A DNA stretch of 64,000 nucleotides from Cristatella mucedo. Lineage: Eukaryota > Bryozoa > Phylactolaemata > Cristatellidae. The notes under the pieces were generated by a model. It was not told the origin of the DNA and made no database searches. It worked only from the letters and a program-made list of their open reading frames with translations. Position 1 is the first letter of the stretch, and the number at the start of each line of letters is the position of its first letter. Below are positions 53,151 to 63,845 of this stretch, piece by piece. The position numbers and the translations under genes were made by a program. The DNA is taken from contig WPIO01000070.1 of assembly GCA_009760855.2 (NCBI GenBank), positions 1,667,001 to 1,731,000 of the forward strand, written 5' to 3'.

Positions 53151-54024
53151 GACACTTGTTCAAGAAGCTTTGACAGAAATGAAGAAGGGAAGCTGGACGA
53201 TCGTTTTAAAGAATTTTGAAACGCAGAGAAGCAATACCAATCTCAGTTACGGCTCCGCTAATTTTTTCGGCCAGTGAAGACCACAGAATGTATGGTACAG
53301 GGTCTTCAGGAGACAAGCTTGTTTTAAAACACTTTATTGAGATAGCCACATTGACGCTGAAACCTCGGAAATCTCTTGAGGACGGCCACAGATTTCGATT
53401 CAACAATCGCTTTAGTCGGAGGAGGCTTTATGGAGGAACGAATATGCCCAATTATTTCAGTTGAAAAGGCAAAAGATGTTTCAGCCGAGTTGCTTATATT
53501 TGGAGAGTGAAACCTCTTAGAATTGGCCAGCAAATTGTTTACCGTCTTATAAATCTGTTTTGGGTCTGACTGTCAGGACTCCTGTCTTTGAGTGAAAAAA
53601 TTCGCTGGCTTTTCTAAGCTTCCGGGGTAGACTCAGAGTAAGTCCTTGAAATTGGCAAGACCTTCACATCAGACCCAGACTTATTAAAGCGTCGTTCAAG
53701 CCTGCGCTCAACAAGGTGCGATTTTTGAAGTTTTTTTTAATTTATAAGTAATCTCTGCGACTCTGTACACATACAGAGTACACGGGAGCAAGCTCGTCAA
53801 TGGCACTCGAAGGCTGTCGGTCGAGTCTGGGCGCAGGTGAAGGAGACCTGCCTCACAGACCGAATTCAAAATTTTCTGCGAGTCGATGCTTTTAAGTTGC
53901 GCAACTGGACTGACTTAACATTACCCTTCGCGTACAAAAGAACAGCAAACGAGACTGAGCAAAGATCGGAGCGTCAGCGGGCGAACAGGTCAGCGGGGTA
54001 AAAATCCTTAACGAAATCCTGGAT

Positions 54025-54128
54025 CCGTGGCCACCGATCAGTGAGTGGCATGCTATGGCCACCGATGTGAGTGGCGTGATATGGCCACCGATGCGAGTGG
54101 CATGATATGGCCACCGATGTGAGTTATA
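54025..54128. repeat. 27-base tandem repeat inside the endonuclease region
   Basis: ATATGGCCACCGATGTGAGT with GGCATG or GGCGTG recurs four times. The corresponding site at about 19330-19355 in the other copy has a single unit. Confidence 0.93.
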
Positions 54129-54395
54129 TGATTACTGTGTTGGGTTAAACCAAAGTTCTCCAGACGGTCAAGAAATGAGCGCACCTGACTGTTGCTCGGG
54201 TTGTTAAGGGGAACTCTGAGGTGTACTGCAGTCAGTAACGCCCAGTCACACACAAATATAGCAGGAAGTAACTCCGAAAAATCCTCCATAAACACGGTTA
54301 GTCTGCCAGAAGGATGTCGGTAAATCACAACAGAGAGAGGCATGGTCTTCGATACGGACTGATAGCAACTGAAACGGCGGCGCCAGCTAAACTAG

Positions 54396-55064
54396 CAAGA
54401 TTATGGCTGATAATTTTTATTAACCATTACAAGATTACGCGATAATCTATGGCCGAGGCCGTCCAAAGGCCGGGGCCACGAGATAGGCGAGGGGGCGGCG
54501 GCGGGAGGGGCAGCTGTGATTCCGTACTTAGCGTTGGCATTTGAGCCGATTTGATCTCTAGGCCGGATGAGAGCCTTTGATGTACTTCATGGCCGCTGTT
54601 GTACGCCGGTAACCGTCGGCAGCTGTCAAAGTAGACTTGTCTAAGTAGACTCGTCTACCTTACGGATGAGGACCCGATATGTTATGGTGGTATGAGCGCT
54701 CTTCGTCGCTACCGTGTTATTATTGCTGCTGTCAGAATACGCTGCGCGCATCGCGTGCAGCATTACCCACGAGTAGCTAGCGCCGTGCTAAAAGATTCAG
54801 ACGTCGCCGCGTAGTCGCCGCGCATCTGCTGAGACTGGCGCCGCTAGGAGCGCTGCGTTCGCGGCCTCGTTCTGACTGGACGCGGAAGCCGCACAGCGAG
54901 CGTTGGTAGCACAAATAGCCAAGCGATTCACGAACGGCGAGAGCCGGTCGAGAGCGCGGCGTGCACGAGCCTGCTGCATGGACCGATAGAGCAAAAACCC
55001 GGGTGCGTCGGTGCATCTCGCATGCGCAGCCAGCAGCAGCAGGGTCACGGGGTCACAGGGCGGC
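54396..55064. other. GC-rich block inserted between two parts of a LINE
   Basis: About 670 bases without similarity to the LINE separate the endonuclease part from its 5' part. The right half (54780-55060) is CpG-dense. No coding domain and no clear terminal repeats were found. Confidence 0.45.
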
Positions 55065-55500
55065 CGCGTCTCGGTCAGCAGAAACGCATCAGAAGTGCTT
55101 CTCCTGCGAAGCCTACTTGCTCAGCCTGATCGCGTATAAGTATGTAACCGAGTTCCAGGGGTCAGAGGCTAATTCCCGCCAAACCCCGCCATACTCCGGC
55201 CACGCTGCCGCTTCTCCTGCGCAGCCTTCTTGCTCAGCCTTATCGCGTATAAGTAACTCCTCGATGTTTAGCGAGCGGACATTTAACCGGCGGCATTTAA
55301 GAGGCTGCTCAATAACTGTGTGGCACTGATTAAGTGGCTTGCATACGAGGCGGCAAGTAGCCGGGCCGGCGGAAGCTGCTCTAACGAATTTAAATGAAAC
55401 CTACGGTCACGGCCGACGGTCGACTTTTCATAACATGTTGAGGCATGACGAGTGAGCTACTACCACAAGGAGTGCCAATCAGCGCTTAAAAAAACTTATA
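55065..55500 (-). repeat. 5' part of the decayed LINE, partly duplicated
   Basis: GTCTCGGTCAGCAGAAACGC and GCCTACTTGCTCAGCCTGAT, then a second similar pass, GCCTTCTTGCTCAGCCTTAT, match the 19770-19830 region of the better copy. GTTTAGCGAGCGGACATTTA and TTAAGAGGCTGCTCAATAAC then continue the match to about 55500. Confidence 0.8.
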
Positions 55501-56025
55501 AAGAAATGAATATAATTAATAGGATGCTCTCACATTGTTACCACTCCGAGCTATCGACTTAAAGCTGCTGTAAGGTTTAAGGGGGTAAGCGAAGCACCGA
55601 TAGCAGCAAACTGTCTCGGCCCGCCGTCAAGGCGGCGGCGGCATGCGCAACCGTGCTCTAAGAGCGCGTAGATATTAGCGATTTAATTGAGTGACTAATG
55701 CTAATCTTTGGCAGGCGTAATTGATGGCGGTAAAACACTTGACCTACTTTGGGATGTGCTTTATATTGATTTAACATGAACTCGATTGTGCGCGAGCTTG
55801 CCGTTGCGCATATCACGAGGAGCGGTGGTTATCGAATGAGGGCGCAGCTGTCAGGTCGTCAGGTTGGTTGGGGGAGAATTCGGCTTAAAACGCACCTGCA
55901 TAATTGAGTCATGTAGGTTGCGGATCGCGGAGAATTGTGCAAAGCTTTTCAAAAGATTGTGTATGGAGTCTTCGTGCAAGGAGACATGCATGTTGCCCGT
56001 GCAAGGTGTCACACATGTTGTCACT
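55501..56025. other. Intronic sequence without a recognised gene
   Basis: Nothing recognised beyond possible LINE 5' UTR at the left end. Confidence 0.35.
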
Positions 56026-56029
56026 CCGC

Positions 56030-56225
56030 AGCTAGGCTCGTCTGTCATGAGCGTCGCAGTTGCCGCATCACACCACTTCTTGTCAACCTGCACTGGCTCC
56101 CAATCGAGCAGCGCATTAAATTCAAGATGCTGTCAGCTATGTTTAGATCCTCTTATTCTCTGGCTCCAACCTATCTATCCCCTTAAGCGAAGAATTGTAA
56201 AACCCGCTGTTCTGACACGAATCGT
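56030..56225 (+). repeat. L2-B coding fragment, first of two adjacent copies
   Basis: It encodes ARLVCHERRSCRITPLLVNL, then HWLPIEQRIKFKMLSAMFRS, and ends abruptly in unrelated sequence. Confidence 0.88.
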
Positions 56226-56805
56226 CTGACCACTTCTCGGCGACCTGCACTGGGTACCAGTCAAGCAACGGATTGACTTCAAGATTTTGTCGCTCACTTT
56301 TAGGTCACTTCATTCTTTGGATCCAGCCTATCTCTCAGGTCTACTCCCCCACCGGGCCAAGCATCGTACCACCCGCTTTTCGGAATCCAACAGTCTACCA
56401 ATACCTCGTACAAACCTCTAATCCTTTGGAGACCGTGCATTTAGTTTGTATGCTCTCAAAGCCCAGAACTCCCTACCGACTTGCGTCACAACATCCCCTG
56501 ACTTGACTACATTTAAAAAGAACTTAAAAACACATCTATTTAGGACAGCACTTAGGGGGTCCATGTGATTCGTCCTTCGTGTGGTTTTACGAGCTGACAC
56601 TGTGCATGCTGCCAGTAACCACATTTGCATGCTGACCCTGTGCATGTCACCCCTATCCATGGTATTCATGTTGTTTGTTTATCAAGCATGATATTACTCA
56701 CTATTAAATTGCATTTCCCTTTGCAGCAAATGTAAAGCGCCTAGAAAGAGATTGAGTTCTCTGGGGGCGATCTATCAAGTGCATTATTATTATTATTATT
56801 ATTAA
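56226..56805 (+). repeat. L2-B LINE 3' end with (ATT)n tail, second copy
   Basis: It restarts at the same coding point (CCACTTCTCGGCGACCTGCA) and runs through the FGDRAF block, the 3' UTR elements and the tail GAGATTGAGTTCTCTGGGGG, ending in (ATT)n. Confidence 0.93.
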
Positions 56806-57195
56806 TCGTGTAGCCATACCTCCCATGAACCTCAAAACCATTGGAAACCACGCCTTTAGCTCTTATGCCCCCAAAGCCTGGAGCTCATTACCGACGCACG
56901 TCAGAGCATCTCATGACATGACGACATTTATAAAGAAGCTTTAAACGCATCTTTTTATTACAGCATTTTGGTGAGTCTAAGTGATTCGTCTTTCGTGTGT
57001 ATGTATATGTACCTGCTTACATTGTACCTGCTGCTTGCGGACGTTACCGCAAAACATTTGGTAATGCTTCCAATACAGCATCTATAAAGTGCCCGGGAGT
57101 AAAAGAGTGGTGAGGGTGAAAGAGTGGTGAGAGTGAAAGAGTGGTGTGAGTGACAGAGACTAAGTTTTCTGAGTGCGCTATACAAATTTATAATA
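56806..57195 (+). repeat. Diverged L2-like 3' end, directly after the previous tail
   Basis: It encodes a worn MNLKTIGNHAFSSYAPKAWS block, then an unlike 3' UTR, and a tail GACTAAGTTTTCTGAGTGCG, CTATACAAATTTATAATAAC. It is probably a different subfamily. Confidence 0.8.
57092..57160. repeat. 18-base tandem repeat GTGAAAGAGTGGTGAGAG
   Basis: Three to four units lie inside the 3' UTR of the diverged L2 copy. Confidence 0.92.
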
Positions 57196-57650
57196 ACAAT
57201 ACTAGTTATTATTACGCTGGTGCATGCGCCTTAATACGGCTGAAGCTCGGAGAGAAGCTTTTAGACCGTGCAATGAATCGCTTATTCGAGTGCATCCTTA
57301 GCACAATCACATTACAGCAGAAGGAAATCCAGAGAAGAAGGAGATACAGATTACATCCGGCTCAGGTGAGGCGCAAGAGTTGACTCCAGATGGAACTAAT
57401 AAGGCCGAAAGAATTCTCGCTGTTCCAAACATCGAGACATCGGCCGCACTTGGCTGTATTTCCAGCGAAGCTAAATGCTCGCCTGTTCTTCGCAGCGTTT
57501 ACTTCGTTGATACGAATCACATGCAAATCGGCATTCTTAAACTAGTCAAGTTAAAAAACGGATGCTTGCTTCCTTTATAGGCTAAGCGAAGTTTCTAGAA
57601 AGAGACTTAGTTCTCACTGGAAGCTGCATCACTACTTTATTATAATACTA
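57196..57650. other. Unidentified open frames and a worn tail
   Basis: Plus-strand frames 57150-57383 and 57380-57580 overlap end to end but have no domain. At 57585-57620 a tail-like TTTCTAGAAAGAGACTTAGT follows. This may be another worn element. Confidence 0.3.
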
Positions 57651-57672
57651 ATATATAGATATGTATACACTT

Positions 57673-57703
<31 letters not shown>

Positions 57704-57750
57704 TGTAGAATGAGTTACCGCTTTGAGTGAGCTATCCTTATTCTTATTAT

Positions 57751-57803
<53 letters not shown>

Positions 57804-57880
57804 TTAAGTTCTCTGAGGGCGCTTTATCAAGTGAATTATAATTATTATATTATTATATATATATATATATAGGCCATCTA
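57650..57880. repeat. Compound (TA)n, (CA)n and (GA)n microsatellites with L2-type tail
   Basis: (CACA)n at 57672-57690, (TA)n at 57692-57705 and 57755-57790, (GA)n at 57788-57803. The tail GATTAAGTTCTCTGAGGGCG CTTTATCAAGTG follows in plus orientation, then TA again. Confidence 0.92.
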
Positions 57881-58154
57881 TAATTGATCTATAAGGCCTC
57901 AGCCTCTTCACAAGCACAATACATACGCTAGCCTCTTTTTCGTCGTTCGCCGATACTACGCTGCTCTTTTGATTGGTATGCATAGAAAAAAATACGCATT
58001 GACCTTGTATCAGTTAGATTTAACTGTAAATATGCGCATTTCACACGCAAATATCTGTAAGTATATGCAAACTATGTGAATATTATTGACCATAACATCT
58101 GGCGCTAAGCAAGCAAGGAGCAAAGGAGCTTTCGAAGTGCCCTCAGGAGCCTGA

Positions 58155-58350
58155 CGAGCCCGAGGAGCTGCAGGCAAAGCTGGAGGAGCAGCATGCAAAG
58201 CAGGAGGAGCAGGAGACAAAGCTGGAGGAGCAGGAGGCAAAGCTGGAGGAGCAGGAGGAGGAGGAGCAGGAGGAGGAGGAGGAGCAGGAGCAGGAGGAGG
58301 AGGAGGAGCAGCATGCAAAGCTGGAGGAGCAGGAGGAGGAGGACGGCGAG
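58155..58350. repeat. (GGAGGAGCA)n / (GAGGAGGAG)n minisatellite
   Basis: A purine-rich array with GGAGGAGCAGGAGGCAAAGC-type higher units. Leu-rich, Pro/Ala-rich and Arg/Ser-rich frames in it are composition artefacts. Confidence 0.95.
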
Positions 58351-58539
58351 TAGCGACAGAAGCGAATCGGAGGAAGCTTCGAATCGGCAGAATCGAAAGT
58401 AAATATCTAAAAGCTAAGAGCAGCAGCAGGACTGAAAAAATAGCTGATTAATGAAGTGAGTTCCACACTATCAAACTATCAAACAGAGAGAGGGAGAGAG
58501 AAAGAGAGAGAGAGAGAGAGACAAAGAGACACACAGATA

Positions 58540-58680
58540 TAAAATATGTAATTCATTTATATAGCGCCCCAAGAGAACTTAATCTCTATTCAGGCGCTTC
58601 ACATATGCCTCAGGGCTCGAGCCCACGACCTCAGTCAGACCTTGGTCGGGGCGTCGGAGCGAGCACCTCAACCGACAGAG
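58540..58680 (-). repeat. S2 SINE, minus orientation
   Basis: It reads TATATAGCGCCCCAAGAGAA, then CTTAATCTCTATTCAGGCGC, TTCACATATGCCTCAGGGCT, CGAGCCCACGACCTCAGTCA, and an A-box remnant (GAGCACCTCAACCGAC). Confidence 0.93.
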
Positions 58681-59180
<500 letters not shown>

Positions 59181-59345
59181 GGCTTGGCACACTAGGTAAG
59201 GCGGTTGCTCTTCATGACCTCGGTCCCGAGGTCGTGGGTTCGAATCCTGCGGGGGGGGGGCAAGCCTTTATTGCCGCTGCAAGCGGTGGTGATAGCCTTT
59301 ATTGCTATTCTGCCGCTATACTTAAAGAGCTTTTAAATCAGCCAG
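59181..59345 (+). repeat. S1 SINE, plus orientation, best-preserved copy
   Basis: The tRNA-like head reads CTTGGCACACTAGGTAAGGC with B box GGGTTCGAATCCTGC. Then come a G run, CCGCTGCAAGCGGTGGTGAT and TTCTGCCGCTATACTTAAAG, ending TTTTAAATCAGC. The run GACCTCGGTCCCGAGGTCGT is a palindrome. Confidence 0.92.
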
Positions 59346-59867
59346 TATTTTCTTTCTAGAGTAAGTGAAATGTACATTGTCTGGTGCTTCGCATATAATC
59401 TTATTTGTGGTATTGAAAATACAGCTCGGAGTGACGTAAAGGCTTGAACTTGCTGTAGGGCTTGGGGCATTCTCGATTGCTGTCATGCCGATCTGCTACC
59501 CTCGGAATACCGGAGTGGATATATACAGAATCGATGACTCGCTTGCGGCGCTGGAGAGTTCCAGCTCCACCAGTATTTGTCACCCAACTTTGAGGACTAG
59601 CGCCCGTTAGGCGCACGTCTGTTGGTGGCGAAAGATTTTAGTTAGAGCATGGAGCCACCGGTTTGCGTTCGTCACTATGATTTATAAAACGAAAAGGTAC
59701 AGCTCATAATTTTCTGATGCATGGGGATGTAAACAAGGGTAATTAAAAAATGGCCGTCGCCATCATAAAGAAGGTTCTATTAACTCTTAGAAGTTCCTTA
59801 TGCAACTTGCATATACAGTATGCACGCACGAATGCATGCACGCACGCACGCGGGCACACACACACTC

Positions 59868-59901
<34 letters not shown>

Positions 59902-60150
59902 TCAGTATGTGTGTATAATCATTGTATTAGTCGGCTAGGATATGAAGGCATCGAAGTAATAGGCTTTCGCTGTGCTTAATAAGAAGTGGATTCTTTGGGC
60001 AGCTGGGCAGCTCGCATTTTTGAGGGGCAAATAGATCAAATCAAATTTCTAGCCACGTTTTCACGAAACTAGCATGTTTGTTTAATCTTCATTAACTTCA
60101 AGCAAACTCGCCTCCCTCAAACTGCCAACTTCCGCATAACACGGCGCTAG
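59346..60150. other. Intronic sequence without a recognised gene
   Basis: A (CACG)n/(CACA)n run and (TA)n lie at 59822-59900. No domain in the open frames. Confidence 0.45.
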
Positions 60151-60154
60151 TAAG

Positions 60155-60475
60155 TTTAGGGAGTTCGACGCCCTGGAAGGCATTGACAAATCAAAGCAGC
60201 AAGTAGATCTGATAGGTTTTGTATCGTCTGCATAACAATGAAAGCTAGATCGCGCTTGGCGATTAAATCGGCTAGATGATGATCATACGCCGAGAAAATG
60301 AATGGACCGAGCAGAAGTCCCCAGGGGAAACCGTACATGAGAGGCTCGTCGAATAGCTTTTGTCCGTTTAGATCAATGCTCTCAAATCTCTCACGGACAC
60401 AGGACCTCGACATTGGCAGTACAATGCATTCCAAGGCAAAACGCGTTAATTGGAAGAATTTGATGATCAACGGGT
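60155..60475 (-). repeat. Worn L2-like reverse-transcriptase fragment, minus orientation
   Basis: The minus-strand frame 60566-60156 contains YGFPWGLLLGPFIFSAYDHH, which fits motif B (G.PQGS.LGP..F..Y), and LADLIAKRDLAFIVMQTIQN, where YADD has been lost. The Gln of motif B is Trp here. It is inactive. Confidence 0.78.
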
Positions 60476-60482
60476 TGAAACG

Positions 60483-60580
60483 CCGCCGAGGCGTCCACAG
60501 AACGCACTCCCCCGCCAATTCTTTGATCTCAAAGAACGCACTCCTCCGCCAATTCTTCGATCTCAAAAAACGCTGCTAGA
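60483..60580. repeat. Direct duplication, about 34-base unit
   Basis: GAACGCACTCCCCCGCCAAT TCTTTGATCTCAAA is repeated with TCCTCC and TTCGAT variants. Confidence 0.9.
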
Positions 60581-61945
60581 AACCCTGGCACTGTAAGCAT
60601 CAAAGGACATGTGGCATTTGCATCATGCGAGCCTGTTGGTGCGACCCTCAAAGGAATGTGGTAGGTTCGTCACCTGGGTGATCATTCATTCCGTCATTGC
60701 CAGAGCAAGCAAGTGCCCGGTACCTCGACGACTCTTCTCTTCCTCGATTCGCCCGAGCCACCATTTCCCTAGTTTAAGTAAGTACTAGAAAATTCAACCT
60801 TTAGCTGCATACTGACAGCTGCTAGACATTCCTCTTTGGTTAGTCCGCACTAGCCGTGAGCCGTGGTTGAAATGGAAGGGCATTTAACTTTGCTCCTATT
60901 GATCAATATGCGAGGATACGATGACATAGACTTTGGGCCTGCTTTATTGGCGAGCACGGAAACCTTGTAGTGTTGCAGGCAGATGGCCCATATAATGAGA
61001 GTTGATTAGGAATTTTTACGAGCGAACGGTAATAGCTCCTGAACTAAAGTCATTGGCTGCAAACACGTCACGCGCATGCACAGCAGTCGGTATTGCATGC
61101 ACCCGCACGACAGAAACTAGAGCAGCAAGCTCTTCGAAGTATAGATTCAGCCATCTATACTAACCATATGTACCTGTAGATTCAACCACTTGTACCTTTA
61201 CCTGTTACCTGCATATTGGCTACTTTTGTCACCTTATCACCTGAATTAAATACCGTCAATATCTCATGTAGAATCATGAAATCTGACATCCTCAGCTGTA
61301 TAGTGCATTTCTCGGTTTCATCACGTGAAGCTTACATCACATGAAGTTCAGCCGGAGATTAGCTGAATCCCACGTTTAGGCAGAGCAAGCAGCCGATGCA
61401 GCCATGACTAATACGACATCGAAATGAGAGGGAGACAACGCTCCGAAGGTGACAATGAAAGACCTGAGGAAACGAAGTAGAGATCGGACACTGATGTAAT
61501 GTCGTTGACCTAATGACCAATGGCGAGCACTCATTGGGTTAATGCCATTATTGTTAGGCTACTATGCAATCAAGCCTCCCCGGTATACGAGTGCACTCTA
61601 GCCTGATTGCCTGCACTTCTGCTGCCGTCTGAAGACTGAGACACCTGGCGACCAGATCTATGCTGCCCCACGGACTGACCAGTCTTTCGGACCTGCAGCA
61701 CCCAGGTCAGTCATCGCCTAGCTCTAGAAATAAGTTCTAAGAAACCAAGGACCACGTTTTCGACGGCTCAATGTTTAAACAAAATGAGCAAGCATCCATG
61801 CCCACAATTTTTTCACAACTCAAAGCGTCAATGGCCATCGCGACTGCGAACGAAGCAAGTGTTTTAACACAGCTAATTGATGAAGTTTCATCTCCGCATA
61901 CGAGTGGAATTATAATGGTAATAGCATTTCACAGCTTCAAGGGAA
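60581..61945. other. First intron, part next to exon 1, no gene
   Basis: No element recognised. An open frame at 61771-61959 on the plus strand overlaps the exon-1 donor and is a shadow. Confidence 0.45.
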
Positions 61946-61951
61946 ACTTAC

Positions 61952-62395
61952 GAACGTAACGAAGGGTATAGCCCAAGCAGCGGCAAGATGGCCGACGGTT
62001 TCACAAGCTTTAGTAGTGCCGAGGATCGCTTTGATCTTTTTGTCCATCAAAGCAGCCGTTAGTGAAGCCGTCACGCCGATCGAACTGTCGGATTGACTGT
62101 CGTTTGAAGCGACCCAAGTCACGTCCAATCTTATATCGCCAGCCTGCGTGAAGTTTCTGATAGCCGCACTGAAGGATCGCCGCTGCTCGGGCGATGCGAC
62201 AAACACGGCAACGCTCAGGGTAGTGGCCGCCTCGACCCGAGACTCGAGGCACTGAGGACCAGCGACCAGCACGAGGACGATCAATGTCCGCCGAAGCTGC
62301 GTCGACGGGCAGCGGATCGCGCGCCTGCTGCTCCGAGCAGTGCTGAGAGGCGAACGAGTCCCGCTGAACCGCAGGTGGCACCAAGCAAAGGTCAT
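61952..62395 (-). CDS. Receptor guanylate cyclase, first coding exon: signal peptide and start of ANF-receptor domain
   Basis: This exon encodes 148 residues from ATG at 62395 to TTC|GTAAGT at 61952. A basic N-terminus of about 35 residues precedes a hydrophobic signal sequence, LRRTLIVLVLVAGPQC. The mature part starts near TTLSVAVFVASPEQRRSF. It later reads MDKKIKAILGTTKACETVGH and AAAWAIPFVTF, corresponding to the 'aiiGp.cs.......A..w.iP.it' element of ANF-receptor domains. Possible glycosylation sites are NFT and NDS. The start is the first Met of the frame. The long basic leader before the hydrophobic core is unusual, and a non-AUG or spliced upstream start cannot be excluded. The exon is GC-rich and is separated from exon 2 by about 20 kb. 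Confidence 0.87.
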
Positions 62396-62760
62396 TGCGA
62401 CACGCTGTCGTGCACACAGCAGGCGTTCACAGTATTCTAATGTCTTCAGAATAGCAGCGCGAAGCCCATCCTTACGGTAGCTTCTGCTCCCTACGCGTGA
62501 CGCAGATTCGTCGGCGTGCTTCCGGCATTGGCTGTGAGCAAACTAGGCTCGCCATTTCAGTTAGCATCCCTTCGTGGCAGCTGCCAGCTCGTACGTGTAC
62601 CGCGTGAGCTCGCCACGCCTCTCTCGCGAATCCTATTCGAGTGCTCGTCGGGGTTTCGGTAGCAATAGCACGCAGCGGTTGCTGTCAGCTGCTGCGTTTC
62701 AGTTCATATAATTAGGCTTGATGCCGGCCACTCGCAGCCGATAGAATGCTAAATATCGAC
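62396..62760 (-). promoter_or_regulatory. Likely 5' UTR and promoter region of the receptor guanylate cyclase
   Basis: The region upstream of the first ATG (higher coordinates) is GC-rich and CpG-containing compared with the flanking DNA. No convincing TATA box sits at a fixed distance. The call rests on position and composition only, and the transcription start is not visible. Confidence 0.3.
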
Positions 62761-63845
62761 CTTCTTGTTCAACTAATATAATGAAGCTGACGATAGCTGG
62801 GCGCCATTAGGGCTCGATTGATCTTTTTATTAGCTTTAGGGTACTCAGGTTCGAGGTCTCCGTGCGGTTGCCGGCGCGAAATTGATTGTGCCTCGGGGTA
62901 GCTGATCGCTCGAACGCAGGAATAGCCGCCATACTTAGTAGCGCGCTGGGAAAGCAATTACTTTCTGGGTTCCTTCTGAGCCGAGTTCAATGCTTGCTGA
63001 ATGCTCAATCTAAATTTCTTTGACTTTTCCAGTCACGACCAAGTCCAAGGTCAAGCTCAAGTCACGACCAAGTCCAAGGTCAAGCTAAACGCTCACTGGT
63101 TGCAGACGGTAGGCAATACAGACGAGTTAACGGAGTGATTATAACGCAATATTTTCTTCTACAGTTGTAAGTAAGCGCTGGCGTCAAGTAAGGTAGGTAA
63201 ATAGAAGGAGGAGAAGGGGACGTAGTGAAATGAGGCAGTACATGCGTGCGGGTAGATTCCCCGGCGAGTGATACCATTCTTGTGAGCGTTTACATGCTGA
63301 CACTGAGCTCAGAAAAAAAGAGAGGTGCAAAATTTCGTTGAGTCTCTAGCAGGTCTGCTGAGGGAACTATTTTATATGCATCTTCGAATGGAAATTCAAT
63401 ATCAAACGCGAGGAGCGAAAAAAACATCGAAACAGGTTTCTCCTTAACGAGTCCGGAATTCGCTAGGAATGGTAATGTTAGTAATACTGCTACTTGTAAT
63501 AGGCTGTTTGCATAGCACCCTGAGAGAACCAATTTTGTCCAATGGCTCTTTGAACCGCTACAATGTGACTAATAGCGCGTTAATAAGTGCACGATTTCGT
63601 GCTTAGAAAAGCAAGCAGAAGCTACAAACGTGTCACGTGCTTACGCCGGTATGCTAAAAACACGAGGGTACGCTTAAGGTGACCGGTTGCTGGGAGTTAT
63701 CTGGCTAGTTGCATACACTGTCATATGCCAGTAAGCTGTCGAAAAATGCAGGAACAAACGAGACCTGGCCACTGACGTAAAAGTTTGACTGACCGGAACA
63801 GCTGCATCTTCAACTGAGACTCGATGATTCAAGGTTATTACAAGT
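62761..63845. other. Sequence upstream of the cyclase gene
   Basis: It contains a duplicated CACGACCAAGTCCAAGGTCA block (63034-63088). A weak L2-type tail fragment lies at 63505-63555 (GCATAGCACCCTGAGAGAAC). A minus-strand 80-codon frame (63532-63290) starts inside that fragment and has no known domain. Confidence 0.4.

Larger units (their letters stand above)
52915..54395 (-). mobile_element. L2-like LINE ORF2, second copy of the 18-20 kb element, heavily decayed
   Basis: The minus-strand order matches 18.1-20.2 kb: motif A remnant and FKRQHSTET-type block at 52920-53050, SPEDPVPYILWSSLAE at 53260-53330, the linker, and endonuclease pieces (VVIYRHPSGRLTVF, SFLDRLENFGLTQH) at 54130-54345. 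An L2-A tail fragment sits inside at 53086-53150. Stops and deletions are frequent. The 5' continuation is at 55065-55500 after an unrelated block. Confidence 0.9.

Noticed and set aside
57150-57580. Two adjoining plus-strand frames as a host gene
   Set aside because: No domain, no splice logic, and both are flanked by repeat tails. They are kept only as unassigned sequence.
62010-62417. Second minus-strand frame over exon 1
   Set aside because: Shifted frame with no signal peptide or domain. The 148-codon frame joins exon 2 correctly.
63290-63532. 80-codon minus-strand frame with a hydrophobic start
   Set aside because: It begins inside a worn LINE/SINE tail and has no known domain or splice support.
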